64,000 nucleotides of DNA, taken from Exiguobacterium sp. Leaf196. GTDB taxonomy: Bacteria > Bacillota > Bacilli > Exiguobacteriales > Exiguobacteriaceae. This document shows, in pieces, positions 51,038 to 60,339 of this stretch (within the stretch, counting starts at the first letter, position 1; the number at the start of each line of letters is the position of its first letter). The notes under the pieces were generated by a model, which was not told where the DNA came from, did no database searches, and saw only the letters and a program-made list of their open reading frames with translations. The position numbers and the translations under genes were made by a program. The stretch lies in contig NZ_LMPV01000001.1 in assembly GCF_001423965.1 (NCBI RefSeq), positions 385,908 through 449,907 of the forward strand, in the 5' to 3' direction.

Positions 51038-51066
51038 TTGTCATTCGGTCTCAAAAGAAGTACAAT
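51038..51066 (+). promoter_or_regulatory. sigma-A promoter of recA
   Basis: TTGTCA (51038-51043), 17 bases, TACAAT (51061-51066), 36 bases before the GTG start. Confidence 0.75.
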
Positions 51067-51101
51067 AATCTCAGTAAGATAATTAAAAGGAGGCCTGCTA
51101 C

Positions 51102-52145
51102 GTGAGTGATCGTAAAGCAGCACTTGAGATGGCGTTACGCCAGATAGAGAAACAGTTCGGTAAAGGTTCCATCATGAAACTCGGAGAAAATGCGGATCAG
51201 AAGGTATCAGTGATCTCTTCTGGATCGATTACATTAGATATTGCCCTAGGTGCAGGTGGATACCCACGTGGACGGGTCATCGAAGTATACGGACCTGAAT
51301 CGTCAGGTAAAACGACGGTAGCGCTTCATGCAATCGCAGAAGTTCAAAAACAAGGTGGACAAGCAGCATTCATCGATGCAGAGCACGCGCTTGATCCAGC
51401 ATACGCAAATAAACTCGGTGTCAACATCGATGAGCTCCTCTTGTCACAACCGGATACTGGGGAACAGGCACTTGAAATCGCGGAAGCACTCGTTCGTTCT
51501 GGTGCGGTCGATATTCTTGTCGTCGACTCTGTTGCGGCACTCGTACCAAAAGCAGAGATTGAAGGCGAGATGGGTGACTCACACGTCGGTCTTCAAGCGC
51601 GTTTGATGAGCCAAGCGCTCCGTAAGTTGTCTGGTGCAACGAATAAATCGAAAACGATCGTCATCTTCATCAACCAAATCCGTGAAAAAATCGGTGTCAT
51701 GTTTGGTAACCCGGAAACGACTCCAGGTGGTCGAGCACTCAAATTCTACTCGTCTGTTCGTTTAGAAGTGCGTCGTGCGGAAGCGTTGAAAAACGGTACG
51801 GACGTCGTCGGTAACAAAACGAAGATCAAGGTCGTCAAAAACAAAATTGCTCCTCCGTTTAAACAAGCAGAAGTTGATATCATGTACGGTCTCGGTATTT
51901 CGAAGGTCGGTGAGTTGATCGACATCGGAACGGATCTGGATATCGTTCAAAAGAGTGGTGCATGGTATTCGTACAACTCAGAGCGTCTTGGTCAAGGGCG
52001 TGAGAACGCGAAGCAATACATGGTCGAGCATCCGGAAGTCGCAGCAGAGGTCGAACGTTTGATTCGTGAACATCACGGTCTCGTCGATCGCGAAGAGCCG
52101 GTTGATTTCGAAGCAGAACAACCAGAAGATCTATTTGCTGAATAA
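51102..52145 (+). CDS. recA: recombinase RecA
   Basis: A 347-residue strand-exchange ATPase and SOS co-protease. Walker [10 protein letters not shown] (about 66-74), Walker [11 protein letters not shown], the L2 loop block [20 protein letters not shown], and the acidic tail [13 protein letters not shown] are standard. The start is GTG 51102 with AAAAGGAGG upstream. It has its own promoter with a LexA box and a terminator. Confidence 0.98.
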   Translation: MSDRKAALEMALRQIEKQFGKGSIMKLGENADQKVSVISSGSITLDIALGAGGYPRGRVIEVYGPESSGKTTVALHAIAEVQKQGGQAAFIDAEHALDPAYANKLGVNIDELLLSQPDTGEQALEIAEALVRSGAVDILVVDSVAALVPKAEIEGEMGDSHVGLQARLMSQALRKLSGATNKSKTIVIFINQIREKIGVMFGNPETTPGGRALKFYSSVRLEVRRAEALKNGTDVVGNKTKIKVVKNKIAPPFKQAEVDIMYGLGISKVGELIDIGTDLDIVQKSGAWYSYNSERLGQGRENAKQYMVEHPEVAAEVERLIREHHGLVDREEPVDFEAEQPEDLFAE

Positions 52146-52153
52146 ACCGTTTC

Positions 52154-52186
52154 AGAGAGGATTCGCATACGAATCCTCTCTTTTTT
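52154..52186 (+). terminator. intrinsic terminator of recA
   Basis: AGAGAGGATTCG-CATA-CGAATCCTCTCT (12 bp) followed by TTTTT. Confidence 0.9.
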
Positions 52187-52223
52187 AGTGTAAAAGAGGA
52201 AAACAGTGGAATTCTTTCCCGTC

Positions 52224-52259
52224 CGTTCGTTGACAATGAACGAGTGCTATCCTTACAAT
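52224..52259 (+). promoter_or_regulatory. rny promoter with palindrome over the -35
   Basis: TTGACA (52230-52235), 18 bases, TACAAT (52254-52259). The -35 lies inside the palindrome CGTTC-G-TTG-A-CAA-T-GAACG (52224-52242), which would suit a repressor that blocks sigma-A. Confidence 0.6.
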
Positions 52260-52338
52260 ATAGATGTACGTTTTTTAGACAGCTTCGATGAAATACCGAA
52301 ATGAACTAAGAAACACCTTGCAAAGGGGAGGTGAACCC

Positions 52339-53901
52339 ATGAGTACACTGACTTGGATTGTCATACTTCTCCTCACTTTGCTGATCGCATTCATCGTAGG
52401 CTACTTCTTGCGGAAATCGATTGCAGAAGCGAAAATTCAAGGCGCAGAAACGGAAGCGAATAAAATCGTTGAACGTGCGCGTGAATCGGCTGAGGCAACG
52501 AAAAAAGAAGCCGTACTCGAAGCGAAAGATGAAGCATTCAAACTTCGTAACGAAGTGGAAAAAGAATTGCGTGAACGTCGCCAAGAGCTAGCGAAACAAG
52601 AAGCCCGGTTGCTCCAGAAAGAAGAGACACTCGATCGCCGTGTTGACGCTATCGACCGTAAGGAAGATCAAATCAATACACGTGATGCAGAGATCGCGAA
52701 ACGGAAGCATCAAGCTGAAGAACTAGAGCGCAAAGTAGAGGACCTGTATGAACAGGGACGTCAAGAGCTTGTCCGCGTCGCGAATTTATCGCAAGACGAG
52801 GCAAGAACAATCATCATGGATGAGACGAAACAGGCTGCTTTACACGACGCAGCCATTCTTCAAAAAGAAATCGAACAAAAAGCAAAAGAAGAAGCCGACA
52901 AGAAAGCACGTAACATCTTGTCACTTGCGATTCAACGGTTCGCCGCTGAACATATCGCAGAGACGACTGTATCGGTCGTCAACTTGCCGAACGATGAGAT
53001 GAAAGGTCGCATCATCGGACGGGAAGGCCGCAACATCCGTACGCTCGAGACCTTGACTGGGATCGACTTGATCATCGATGATACGCCGGAAGCCGTCATT
53101 TTGTCTGGTTTTGACCCAATTCGTCGCGAAGTCGCTAAAATGGCGCTCGAGAAATTGGTTCAGGATGGTCGGATTCACCCGGCTCGTATTGAAGAGATGG
53201 TCGACAAATCCCGTCGTGAAGTCGACGAGCGGATTCGAGAAATCGGGGAAGAAGCGACGTATGATGTCGGAATCCACGGCATTCATCCGGACCTTGTCAA
53301 AATTCTCGGTCGCTTGAAGTACCGTACGAGTTACGGACAGAACGTCCTGTATCACTCACTTGAGGTTGCCCACCTTGCAGGTATGATGGCAGCTGAACTT
53401 GGAGAAGATGTCACGCTTGCGAAGCGTGCAGGTCTTCTGCATGATATCGGGAAAGCGATCGACCACGAAGTCGAAGGCAGTCACGTTGAGATTGGTGTCG
53501 AGCTCGGTACGAAGTACAAAGAGCATCCAACCGTCATCAACGCGATCGCATCACACCACGGAGATACGGAAGCGACATCTGTCATTTCTGTCTTGGTTGC
53601 AGCTGCGGATGCATTATCTGCTGCTCGTCCAGGTGCACGTCAAGAGACACTCGAAAGTTATATCCGCCGTCTCGAACGCCTCGAGGAAATCTCGGAATCG
53701 TTCGACGGTGTCGAAAAATCATTTGCGATCCAAGCGGGTCGTGAAGTCCGCATCATCGTTCGACCTGACGTCGTCGATGATGTACTGGCTCACAAGATGG
53801 CGAGTGACATCCGGAAAAAAATCGAAGAAGAACTCGATTATCCGGGACACATCAAAGTCACGGTCATTCGGGAAACACGAGCAGTCGAATACGCGAAATA
53901 A
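52339..53901 (+). CDS. rny: ribonuclease Y
   Basis: A 520-residue membrane-bound endoribonuclease that starts decay of many mRNAs. One N-terminal helix (about 4-24), a long coiled coil (25-190), a KH RNA-binding domain ([15 protein letters not shown]) and an HD domain ([15 protein letters not shown]). The size equals that of B. subtilis Rny. The ATG at 52339 with GGGGAGGTG is chosen; the open frame to 52288 adds a non-conserved stretch. A strong promoter lies upstream. Confidence 0.97.
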   Translation: MSTLTWIVILLLTLLIAFIVGYFLRKSIAEAKIQGAETEANKIVERARESAEATKKEAVLEAKDEAFKLRNEVEKELRERRQELAKQEARLLQKEETLDRRVDAIDRKEDQINTRDAEIAKRKHQAEELERKVEDLYEQGRQELVRVANLSQDEARTIIMDETKQAALHDAAILQKEIEQKAKEEADKKARNILSLAIQRFAAEHIAETTVSVVNLPNDEMKGRIIGREGRNIRTLETLTGIDLIIDDTPEAVILSGFDPIRREVAKMALEKLVQDGRIHPARIEEMVDKSRREVDERIREIGEEATYDVGIHGIHPDLVKILGRLKYRTSYGQNVLYHSLEVAHLAGMMAAELGEDVTLAKRAGLLHDIGKAIDHEVEGSHVEIGVELGTKYKEHPTVINAIASHHGDTEATSVISVLVAAADALSAARPGARQETLESYIRRLERLEEISESFDGVEKSFAIQAGREVRIIVRPDVVDDVLAHKMASDIRKKIEEELDYPGHIKVTVIRETRAVEYAK

Positions 53902-53905
53902 GTGG

Positions 53906-53931
53906 AGTGGCGGGCGACCGCCACTTTTTTT
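53906..53931 (+). terminator. intrinsic terminator between rny and ymdB
   Basis: AGTGGCGG-GCGA-CCGCCACT, a perfect 8-bp stem capped by a GNRA-type tetraloop, then TTTTTT. The ymdB ribosome site starts about 10 bases later, so ymdB depends on read-through or on a promoter inside rny. Confidence 0.85.
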
Positions 53932-53950
53932 AATGAACGGAGGAACAGCA

Positions 53951-54745
53951 ATGAAGATTTTATTCGTCGGAGACGTCGTCGGTGCACCCGGTCGACATAT
54001 CCTGCAACAATTTACAGCACGCTTGAAAGCGAAATACAATCCGAACGTCATGCTTGTCAACGGTGAAAATGCAGCACACGGACGCGGCATCACGAAATCG
54101 ATTTATCATCAATTCCTCGAACTCGGATTCCACGGCATCACGATGGGGAACCATACGTTTGATAACCGTGACATCTTTGACTGGATTGACGACGCGGACC
54201 GGATCATCCGTCCTGCGAACTATCCGGAAGGCACACCAGGTCGTGGGATGATGATCGTTAAGGCAGGCAATAAAAAGATTGCCGTCATCAACGTCCAAGG
54301 AACGGTCTTCTTACCACCTCTCGGTGACCCGTTCCGTACCGTTGATGAACTGATTGCGGAAGTCGAAGGAAAAGTCGATGCGATCTTCGTTGATGTCCAT
54401 GCGGAAGCAACGAGTGAAAAAATCGCGATGGGTTATCACCTCGATGGTCGTGTACAAGCTGTCGTTGGCACACATACGCACGTCCAGACAGCAGATGAGC
54501 GTGTTCTTGACGGAGGAACGGCTTATATCACGGATGTCGGGATGACAGGTCCGTTGAACGGTGTGCTCGGGATGCGTCAGGAAGATGTCCTACGAAAATT
54601 TAAGACACAGCTCCCAACGCGGTTTGAAGTTGCCGAAGGACGGGAACAACTTAATGGAGTCTTGATTCATATCGATGACACAACAAAAAAAGCAACGAAG
54701 ATTGAACGGATTCATCTGACGGATCAGTCAGTATTCTTCGACTGA
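53951..54745 (+). CDS. ymdB: YmdB-family metallophosphodiesterase
   Basis: A 264-residue calcineurin-like phosphodiesterase. Metal ligands: FVGDVVGAPG, LVNGENAAHGRG, MGNHTFDN, and GTHTHVQTADER. B. subtilis YmdB hydrolyses 2',3'-cyclic nucleotides and affects biofilm and motility switching, with ties to Rny. The true start is ATG 53951 with GGAGG 7 bases upstream; the open frame that extends about 550 bases further back runs out of frame through rny and is not coding. Confidence 0.93.
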   Translation: MKILFVGDVVGAPGRHILQQFTARLKAKYNPNVMLVNGENAAHGRGITKSIYHQFLELGFHGITMGNHTFDNRDIFDWIDDADRIIRPANYPEGTPGRGMMIVKAGNKKIAVINVQGTVFLPPLGDPFRTVDELIAEVEGKVDAIFVDVHAEATSEKIAMGYHLDGRVQAVVGTHTHVQTADERVLDGGTAYITDVGMTGPLNGVLGMRQEDVLRKFKTQLPTRFEVAEGREQLNGVLIHIDDTTKKATKIERIHLTDQSVFFD

Positions 54746-54774
54746 TTGCCATTTCTGGATGGGGAGGTACACGC

Positions 54775-55035
54775 ATGGACGTCCTGAAAGTATCAGCTAA
54801 GTCGAATCCAAACGCGGTAGCAGGTGCACTCGCGGGTGTCATTCGAGAGAGAGGTTCCGTCGAGATTCAGGCCATTGGTGCGGGAGCGCTCAATCAATCT
54901 GTCAAAGCCGTCGCCATCGCACGCGGATTCGTGGCGCCTTCTGGCATCGATTTGATTTGTATCCCAGCCTTCACAGACATTTTAATTGATGGAGAAGAAA
55001 GAACCGCCATCAAACTCATCATCGAACCACGATGA
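54775..55035 (+). CDS. spoVS: stage V sporulation protein S
   Basis: An 86-residue Alba-like protein almost identical in pattern to SpoVS of Bacillus (LKVSAKSNPNAVAGALAGVI; IQAIGAGALNQSVKAVAIAR). It probably binds nucleic acid. In spore formers it is needed for coat assembly; here no other sporulation gene is in the window, and the neighbouring Bacillus spore genes are missing, so it must have a vegetative role. GGGGAGG precedes the ATG. Confidence 0.95.
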   Translation: MDVLKVSAKSNPNAVAGALAGVIRERGSVEIQAIGAGALNQSVKAVAIARGFVAPSGIDLICIPAFTDILIDGEERTAIKLIIEPR

Positions 55036-55066
55036 TGAATTGGACATAGGTCCTATATTTACAAGT

Positions 55067-55101
55067 AGACCATTTACTCGACTGGAGTAGATGGTCTTTT
55101 T
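55067..55101 (+). terminator. intrinsic terminator of spoVS
   Basis: AGACCAT-T-TACTC pairs with GAGTA-G-ATGGTCT, followed by TTTT. Confidence 0.85.
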
Positions 55102-55143
55102 GCTGCGTCTTCGAATTTTTCTCACCTTTCCACCGAGGGAGCA

Positions 55144-55172
55144 TTGTACTACTTCCGGTAAATCGGTATCAT
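55144..55172 (+). promoter_or_regulatory. sigma-A promoter of korAB
   Basis: TTGTAC (55144-55149), 17 bases, TATCAT (55167-55172). Confidence 0.55.
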
Positions 55173-55226
55173 GAGGGAGGATAGAGAGAACTATCATTTC
55201 AGGGGACAGAGAAGGAGCGAACGTCG

Positions 55227-56975
55227 ATGTATAATCAGTTATCATGGAAAGTTGGCGGTCAGCAGGGAGAAGGGATCGAATCAACAGGCGAAATCTTTGC
55301 GATTGCCTTGAATCGACTCGGCTATTACCTGTATGGCTACCGTCACTTTTCGTCACGTATCAAGGGAGGACATACGAATAATAAGATTCGTGTCGCGACA
55401 CAGGAAGTCCGGACGATTTCCGATGATCTCGATATTTTGGTCGCATTCGATCAAGAGACGATCGACGTCAACTTCCATGAATTGCGTCAAGGTGCCATCA
55501 TCATCGCGGATGCGAAATTCAATCCGACAAATCCGGACGAAGCACGCGCCTCATTGTATGCGATTCCATTTACGGAGATCGCAGCTGATCTCGGTACGGC
55601 ATTGATGAAGAACATGGTCGCGATTGGTGCATCGAGTGCGATTCTCGGCATTGCACCAGAGCGTTTCCAAGCCGTCGTCGAACAGATTTTCGGACGAAAA
55701 GGTCCAGATATGGTCGAGAAGAACTTAGCAGCAATTCGTGAAGGAGCAGCAGCGTTTGAAGCTCTTGCAGGAGAGGGCGAACGGTTCGTCTTGGAACCGG
55801 CTGACGGAAAACAACGGATGTTCATGATTGGAAACGACGCAATTGCTCTTGGCGCGATTGCCGGTGGAGCGCGTCTGATGGCAGCTTACCCGATCACACC
55901 ATCATCTGAGATCATGGAATACTTAATCAAGAAATTACCGCAGTTCGGTGGAACGGTCGTCCAGACGGAAGACGAACTAGCAGCGGTCACGATGGCAATT
56001 GGTGCCAACTACGCAGGTGTCCGTGCTTTGACGGCGTCTGCTGGTCCAGGATTGTCACTAATGGCGGAAGCGATCGGATTATCCGGGATGACGGAAACAC
56101 CGCTCGTCATCGTCGATACACAACGGGGTGGTCCGTCAACAGGTCTACCAACGAAACAGGAACAATCTGACTTGATGGCGATGATCTATAGTACACATGG
56201 TGAAATTCCAAAGGTCGTTTTGGCACCATCAACGGTCGAGGAAGCGTTCTACGATGCAGCAGAAGCATTTAACATCGCAGAAGAGTACCAATGTCCTGTC
56301 ATTCTATTGACGGATTTGATGCTATCGCTCGGAAAACAATCGGTTGAGCCACCAGATATGTCACGCGTTGAGATCCGTCGCGGGAAGTTGATTCAGGAAG
56401 ACTTACCGGAACTTGAAGGGAAAGCGTACTTCAAACGCTACGAAGTGACGGAAGATGGGATCAGCCCACGTGTCATTCCAGGCGTCAAGCACGGGATTCA
56501 TCACGTGACGGGTGTTGAGCACAATGAGGAAGGGCGTCCGTCGGAAGCGACGAAGAACCGGGTCGATCAAATGACGAAACGACTTCGTAAGCTGAATACG
56601 TTCCGCTTACAGGATGCCGTTCTTGTAACGGAGCATCATGCAGAACCGGATATCTTATTCGTTGGTTTCAACTCGACACGTGGAACAATCGAAGAAATCA
56701 TGCCACGACTCGAAACACAAGGGATCAAGGTCGATCACTTGCATATCCGTCAAGTCCATCCGTTCCCAAGTGAACTCGTCACGCCGCACTTAGAGCGGGC
56801 AAAACGAGTCATCGTCGTCGAGTACAATGCAACAGGACAACTGGCGAAGCTGATCCAGATGAACTGTGGACATGCATCGAAGATCGAGCATATCCTGAAA
56901 TTCAATGGCGACCCGTTCTACCCGGCAGAGGTCGTCGAGCAGGTCGTAGGAGGGGTATATCATGGCAACCTTTAA
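55227..56975 (+). CDS. korA: 2-oxoacid:ferredoxin oxidoreductase alpha (fused gamma-alpha)
   Basis: A 582-residue subunit in which the gamma domain (1-190; KVGGQQGEGIESTGEIF, HFSSRIKGGH) is fused to the alpha domain (from about 200; AAYPITPSSEIMEYL, QTEDELAAVTMAIGA). With KorB it oxidises 2-oxoglutarate, or another 2-oxoacid, to the acyl-CoA while reducing ferredoxin. Substrate choice cannot be read from the sequence. It overlaps korB by 14 bases. The pair supplies an alternative to the 2-oxoacid dehydrogenase complexes. Confidence 0.92.
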   Translation: MYNQLSWKVGGQQGEGIESTGEIFAIALNRLGYYLYGYRHFSSRIKGGHTNNKIRVATQEVRTISDDLDILVAFDQETIDVNFHELRQGAIIIADAKFNPTNPDEARASLYAIPFTEIAADLGTALMKNMVAIGASSAILGIAPERFQAVVEQIFGRKGPDMVEKNLAAIREGAAAFEALAGEGERFVLEPADGKQRMFMIGNDAIALGAIAGGARLMAAYPITPSSEIMEYLIKKLPQFGGTVVQTEDELAAVTMAIGANYAGVRALTASAGPGLSLMAEAIGLSGMTETPLVIVDTQRGGPSTGLPTKQEQSDLMAMIYSTHGEIPKVVLAPSTVEEAFYDAAEAFNIAEEYQCPVILLTDLMLSLGKQSVEPPDMSRVEIRRGKLIQEDLPELEGKAYFKRYEVTEDGISPRVIPGVKHGIHHVTGVEHNEEGRPSEATKNRVDQMTKRLRKLNTFRLQDAVLVTEHHAEPDILFVGFNSTRGTIEEIMPRLETQGIKVDHLHIRQVHPFPSELVTPHLERAKRVIVVEYNATGQLAKLIQMNCGHASKIEHILKFNGDPFYPAEVVEQVVGGVYHGNL

Positions 56976-57828
56976 GGATTTTAGAAATGATGTCAAACCA
57001 AACTGGTGTCCAGGGTGTGGAGACTTCTCGATTCAAGCAGCGATTCAGCGTGCTGTCGCAAACGTCGGGCTCGAACCAGAAGAGTTAGCATTGATTTCCG
57101 GGATTGGCTGTTCTGGTCGGATTTCCGGTTACATCAATACGTATGGCTTCCACGGCGTTCATGGACGATCTTTACCGATCGCCCAAGGTGTCAAGATGGC
57201 GAACCGCGAATTGACGGTCATCGCGTCTGGTGGCGACGGTGATGGATTCGCGATCGGCATGGGACATACGATTCATGCATTCAAACGGAATGTCGACATG
57301 ACGTATATCGTCATGGACAATCAGATTTACGGCTTGACGAAAGGACAGACGTCACCTACTTCTGCACCTGGATTCAAGACGAAATCGACGCCAAAAGGAT
57401 CGATTGAAAAGAGTGTTTCACCGGTTGAACTTGCTTTGACGGCTGGCGCGACGTTCGTTGCCCAGAGCTTCTCGAATGATTTGAAGGGCTTGACGCAACT
57501 GATCGAGCAAGCGACGGCACATAAAGGATTTGCGTTCATCAACGTCTTCAGTCCATGCGTCACATTCAACAAGGTCAATACGTACGATTGGTTCAAGCAG
57601 AACTTGACGAAGCTGTCCGATATCGAAGGATACGACCCGTCGAACTTGGATCTTGCAAAACAGACCGTTCATGCACACGATGGTCTCGTCATGGGATTGA
57701 TCTATCAGGATGAAACACGTCCTGATTACCAGTCACAAATCGATGGGTACCAAGAATCCGGTCTCGCGTATGCGGATCTTGAGCTAAACGAAGAAACATT
57801 CGGTAAACTAGCGGCAGAATTCATGTAA
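56962..57828 (+). CDS. korB: 2-oxoacid:ferredoxin oxidoreductase beta
   Basis: A 288-residue thiamine-diphosphate-binding subunit. NWCPGCGDFS with further Cys (SGIGCSGR) forms the iron-sulfur site; the TPP motif is SGGDGDGFAIG with the distal MDNQIYGLTKGQ. It works with KorA. The start ATG 56962 lies within the end of korA after GTAGGAGGG. No terminator is visible before tdh, 99 bases on. Confidence 0.92.
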   Translation: MATFKDFRNDVKPNWCPGCGDFSIQAAIQRAVANVGLEPEELALISGIGCSGRISGYINTYGFHGVHGRSLPIAQGVKMANRELTVIASGGDGDGFAIGMGHTIHAFKRNVDMTYIVMDNQIYGLTKGQTSPTSAPGFKTKSTPKGSIEKSVSPVELALTAGATFVAQSFSNDLKGLTQLIEQATAHKGFAFINVFSPCVTFNKVNTYDWFKQNLTKLSDIEGYDPSNLDLAKQTVHAHDGLVMGLIYQDETRPDYQSQIDGYQESGLAYADLELNEETFGKLAAEFM

Positions 57829-57927
57829 GATAGAGGAAAGATGTGTTTGGTTTTTTGGGGATGCTAAACATTTGGAAGTTCGCCACATATAAATAAACGT
57901 GAGCTTCCGCGAAGGAGTCGGGGAAAG

Positions 57928-59016
57928 ATGACGAAATTAGTAACAGCGGTAGAAGAGACAACAACGACGAAAACGATGCGTGCACTTGTCAAAGAAGAGC
58001 GCGGATTCGGTGCGGCACTGAAAGAAGTACCCGTACCCGTACCGGATCGTGGAGAAGTCTTGATTCGAGTCGAGGCAACATCAATTTGTGGGACGGACGT
58101 GCATATCTATGAGTGGGATGCGTGGGCAGCGTCACGTGTCAATCCGCCGTATGTCTTCGGTCACGAGTTCTCGGGCGAAGTCGTCGAGCTCGGGGAGGGT
58201 ACGAAACGCTTGAAACTTGGTGACCGTGTCTCGGCTGAGACGCATATCGTCTGTCATCAATGTAAACAGTGTCTTCGTGGGCAATATCATATCTGTAAGA
58301 ACACGAAGATCATCGGTGTCGATACACAAGGCTGTTTTGCGGAATACGTCGTCATGCCGGAAGAAAACCTCTGGGTCAACCCGGAAGATATGCCAGCGGG
58401 AATCGCTTCGATTCAAGAGCCGATGGGAAATGCTGTCCATACCGTTCTTGCGAGTGATGTCAGCGCTAAAACGGTCGCAATCGTCGGTTGTGGTCCAATT
58501 GGTCTGATGGCAGTCTCAGTCGCTAAAGCAGCCGGTGCTGCGGAAGTCGTCGCGATCGACGTCAATCCATATCGTCTCGAGCTAGCACGGACGATGGGGG
58601 CGGATGTCGTCATCGATTCACGTCATGACGATGTCTTAGAGCGGATCGAGCGTATGACCGACGGCGACGGAATCGACGTTGTCTGTGAGATGAGTGGACA
58701 TCCGGCTGCGATTCGTCAAGCATTCGAAATGGTGACAGCAGGTGGAGACGTCAACATCCTCAGTCTGCCGGTCAAACCGGTCGAAATCGATTTGACGAAC
58801 CACGTTGTCTTCAAAGGCGTCCGGGTTCAAGGCATCACCGGTCGGAAGATGTATGAGACATGGAGTCAGGTTTCTGCTTTCTTATCAAGTGAAAAAGTTG
58901 ATGTCCGACCGTTGATTACACACACGTTGCCGCTTGAGCGGTTCGAAGAAGGATTTGAATTGATGCGTCAAGGGAAATGCGGGAAAGTCGTATTACAACC
59001 AAGGGGGACGAATTAA
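57928..59016 (+). CDS. tdh: L-threonine 3-dehydrogenase
   Basis: A 362-residue zinc medium-chain dehydrogenase that oxidises L-threonine to 2-amino-3-ketobutyrate with NAD+. Catalytic zinc ligands: Cys in TSICGTDVHIYEW and HE in FGHEFSGEV. The structural zinc cysteines are in CHQCKQCLRGQYHIC, and the cofactor loop is VGCGPIGLMA. A Thr-rich N-terminal extension of 16 residues (EETTTTKT) precedes the usual start; the ATG at 57928 has GGAG/GGGG in range whereas the internal ATG at 57976 has none. Overlaps kbl by one base. Confidence 0.95.
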   Translation: MTKLVTAVEETTTTKTMRALVKEERGFGAALKEVPVPVPDRGEVLIRVEATSICGTDVHIYEWDAWAASRVNPPYVFGHEFSGEVVELGEGTKRLKLGDRVSAETHIVCHQCKQCLRGQYHICKNTKIIGVDTQGCFAEYVVMPEENLWVNPEDMPAGIASIQEPMGNAVHTVLASDVSAKTVAIVGCGPIGLMAVSVAKAAGAAEVVAIDVNPYRLELARTMGADVVIDSRHDDVLERIERMTDGDGIDVVCEMSGHPAAIRQAFEMVTAGGDVNILSLPVKPVEIDLTNHVVFKGVRVQGITGRKMYETWSQVSAFLSSEKVDVRPLITHTLPLERFEEGFELMRQGKCGKVVLQPRGTN

Positions 59017-60191
59017 TGGGATTTGAACACTTACGGACAGAATTAGAAGAGATGAAACAGGCGGGCACGTTCCGCAACCTTGTAGCACTCGAGAGCGCGC
59101 AACACAATCGCGTGACGATTGACGGGAAGGAACTGATCCAACTGTCGTCGAACAACTACCTCGGACTCGCAGCACATCCGCGTCTTGCTGAACAAGCAGC
59201 GGAAGCAGCGCGGACGTTTGGTGCCGGAACAGGATCGGTTCGAACGATTGCTGGAACGCTCGAGATGCACCAAGCGTTTGAGCGGGAACTCGCGACATTC
59301 AAGCATACGGAAGCGGCACTTGTTTTCCAGTCGGGATTCGCAACGAATCTCGGTGTCTTATCAGCGTTACTCGGTCCTGAAGACGTTGTTATCTCGGATG
59401 AGTTGAACCACGCTTCGATCATCGACGGAATTCGTCTGACGAAAGCGAAACGCCGGATCTATAAACACGTTGACTTAGCGGATCTTGAAGCAGCATTACA
59501 AGAAACACAAGACGCACGGACGCGCCTCGTCGTCACGGACGGTGTCTTCTCGATGGATGGGAACATCGCACCACTTCCAGAAATCGTTGAATTAGCCGAG
59601 CGTTATGACGCGCTCGTCATGGTCGATGATGCGCACGCTTCAGGTGTTCTTGGGAAAGCAGGACGCGGTACGGTCAATCACTTCGGTCTTGACGGTCGTG
59701 TTGCCTTGCAAGTCGGTACACTCTCAAAAGCAATCGGAGTCCTCGGTGGATACGTTGCGTGTGAACAACACGTCAAAGATTACTTGATCCATAAAGGGCG
59801 TCCGTTCTTATTCTCGACATCACATCCACCAGCAGTCGTTGAAGCAAACCGGGAAGCACTTCGTGTCATGGAAGAAGAAACGGTCCTCTTTGATCGTCTG
59901 TGGGAAAACACGGAATTCTTCAAACAAGGATTACGGGATCTTGGATTCGATATCGGGACGTCTACGACACCGATCACACCGGTCATCGTCGGTGATGAGG
60001 CGCGTTGTCACGAATTATCCGATCGCCTCCGTCAAGAAGGTGTCTTTGCTCAAGGAATCGCCTTCCCGACCGTTGCAAAAGGAAAAGCACGTGTTCGGAC
60101 GATCGTAACGGCGGAACATACACGCGAAGACTTGACGACAGCGCTTGCAGCGTTCGAAAAAGTCGGTCGTGAATTAAACTTGATCGGTTGA
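59016..60191 (+). CDS. kbl: 2-amino-3-ketobutyrate coenzyme A ligase
   Basis: A 391-residue PLP enzyme (alpha-oxoamine synthase family) that cleaves aminoketobutyrate with CoA to glycine and acetyl-CoA, the second step of threonine breakdown. PLP lysine in GTLSKAIGVLGGY, DDAHASG for the pyridine nitrogen, and NNYLGLAAHPRL near the start. Start ATG 59016 overlaps the tdh stop (TAATG) and has AAGGGGG upstream; the open frame reaches back to 58977 by chance. Confidence 0.95.
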   Translation: MGFEHLRTELEEMKQAGTFRNLVALESAQHNRVTIDGKELIQLSSNNYLGLAAHPRLAEQAAEAARTFGAGTGSVRTIAGTLEMHQAFERELATFKHTEAALVFQSGFATNLGVLSALLGPEDVVISDELNHASIIDGIRLTKAKRRIYKHVDLADLEAALQETQDARTRLVVTDGVFSMDGNIAPLPEIVELAERYDALVMVDDAHASGVLGKAGRGTVNHFGLDGRVALQVGTLSKAIGVLGGYVACEQHVKDYLIHKGRPFLFSTSHPPAVVEANREALRVMEEETVLFDRLWENTEFFKQGLRDLGFDIGTSTTPITPVIVGDEARCHELSDRLRQEGVFAQGIAFPTVAKGKARVRTIVTAEHTREDLTTALAAFEKVGRELNLIG

Positions 60192-60223
60192 TATCGATCA
60201 CGGACGAACCAGGTCCGCATACT

Positions 60224-60256
60224 TTCAGGCAGCGGATCAGCGATCCGCTGCCTGAA
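60224..60256 (+). repeat. long hairpin without U-tract after kbl
   Basis: TTCAGGCAGCGGATC and GATCCGCTGCCTGAA form a perfect 15-bp dyad with a 3-base loop, followed by GTGCGTCATG rather than Ts. It is stable enough to stop RNA decay or to act as a Rho-type or processing signal; it is not a standard intrinsic terminator. Confidence 0.6.
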
Positions 60257-60287
60257 GTGCGTCATGACGAAAGAATCAAAGTCGACC

Positions 60288-60313
60288 GTTTTTACTTTTG
60301 CGAGATAGGGAAT
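60288..60313 (+). promoter_or_regulatory. sigma-B-like promoter of lipoprotein-lipase gene
   Basis: GTTTTT (60288-60293), 14 bases, GGGAAT (60308-60313). Both elements fit the Bacillus sigma-B consensus (GTTTAA, GGGWAW) well; the distance to the ATG at 60340 is 26 bases. Confidence 0.5.
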
Positions 60314-60339
60314 AATAGATGAGGAAAGGATGTGACCTG

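Noticed and set aside
53399-53950. Open frame of about 180 codons running into ymdB from inside rny
   Set aside because: It lies out of frame within the conserved HD-domain part of rny, has Ser/Arg-rich shadow composition, and ymdB has its own ideal ribosome site at 53951. An intrinsic terminator lies between.
57829-57927. Possible T-box or other riboswitch before tdh
   Set aside because: The gap of 99 bases is too short for a T-box and lacks its conserved bulge sequence. Only a weak imperfect GGAAG/CTTCC pairing is present.
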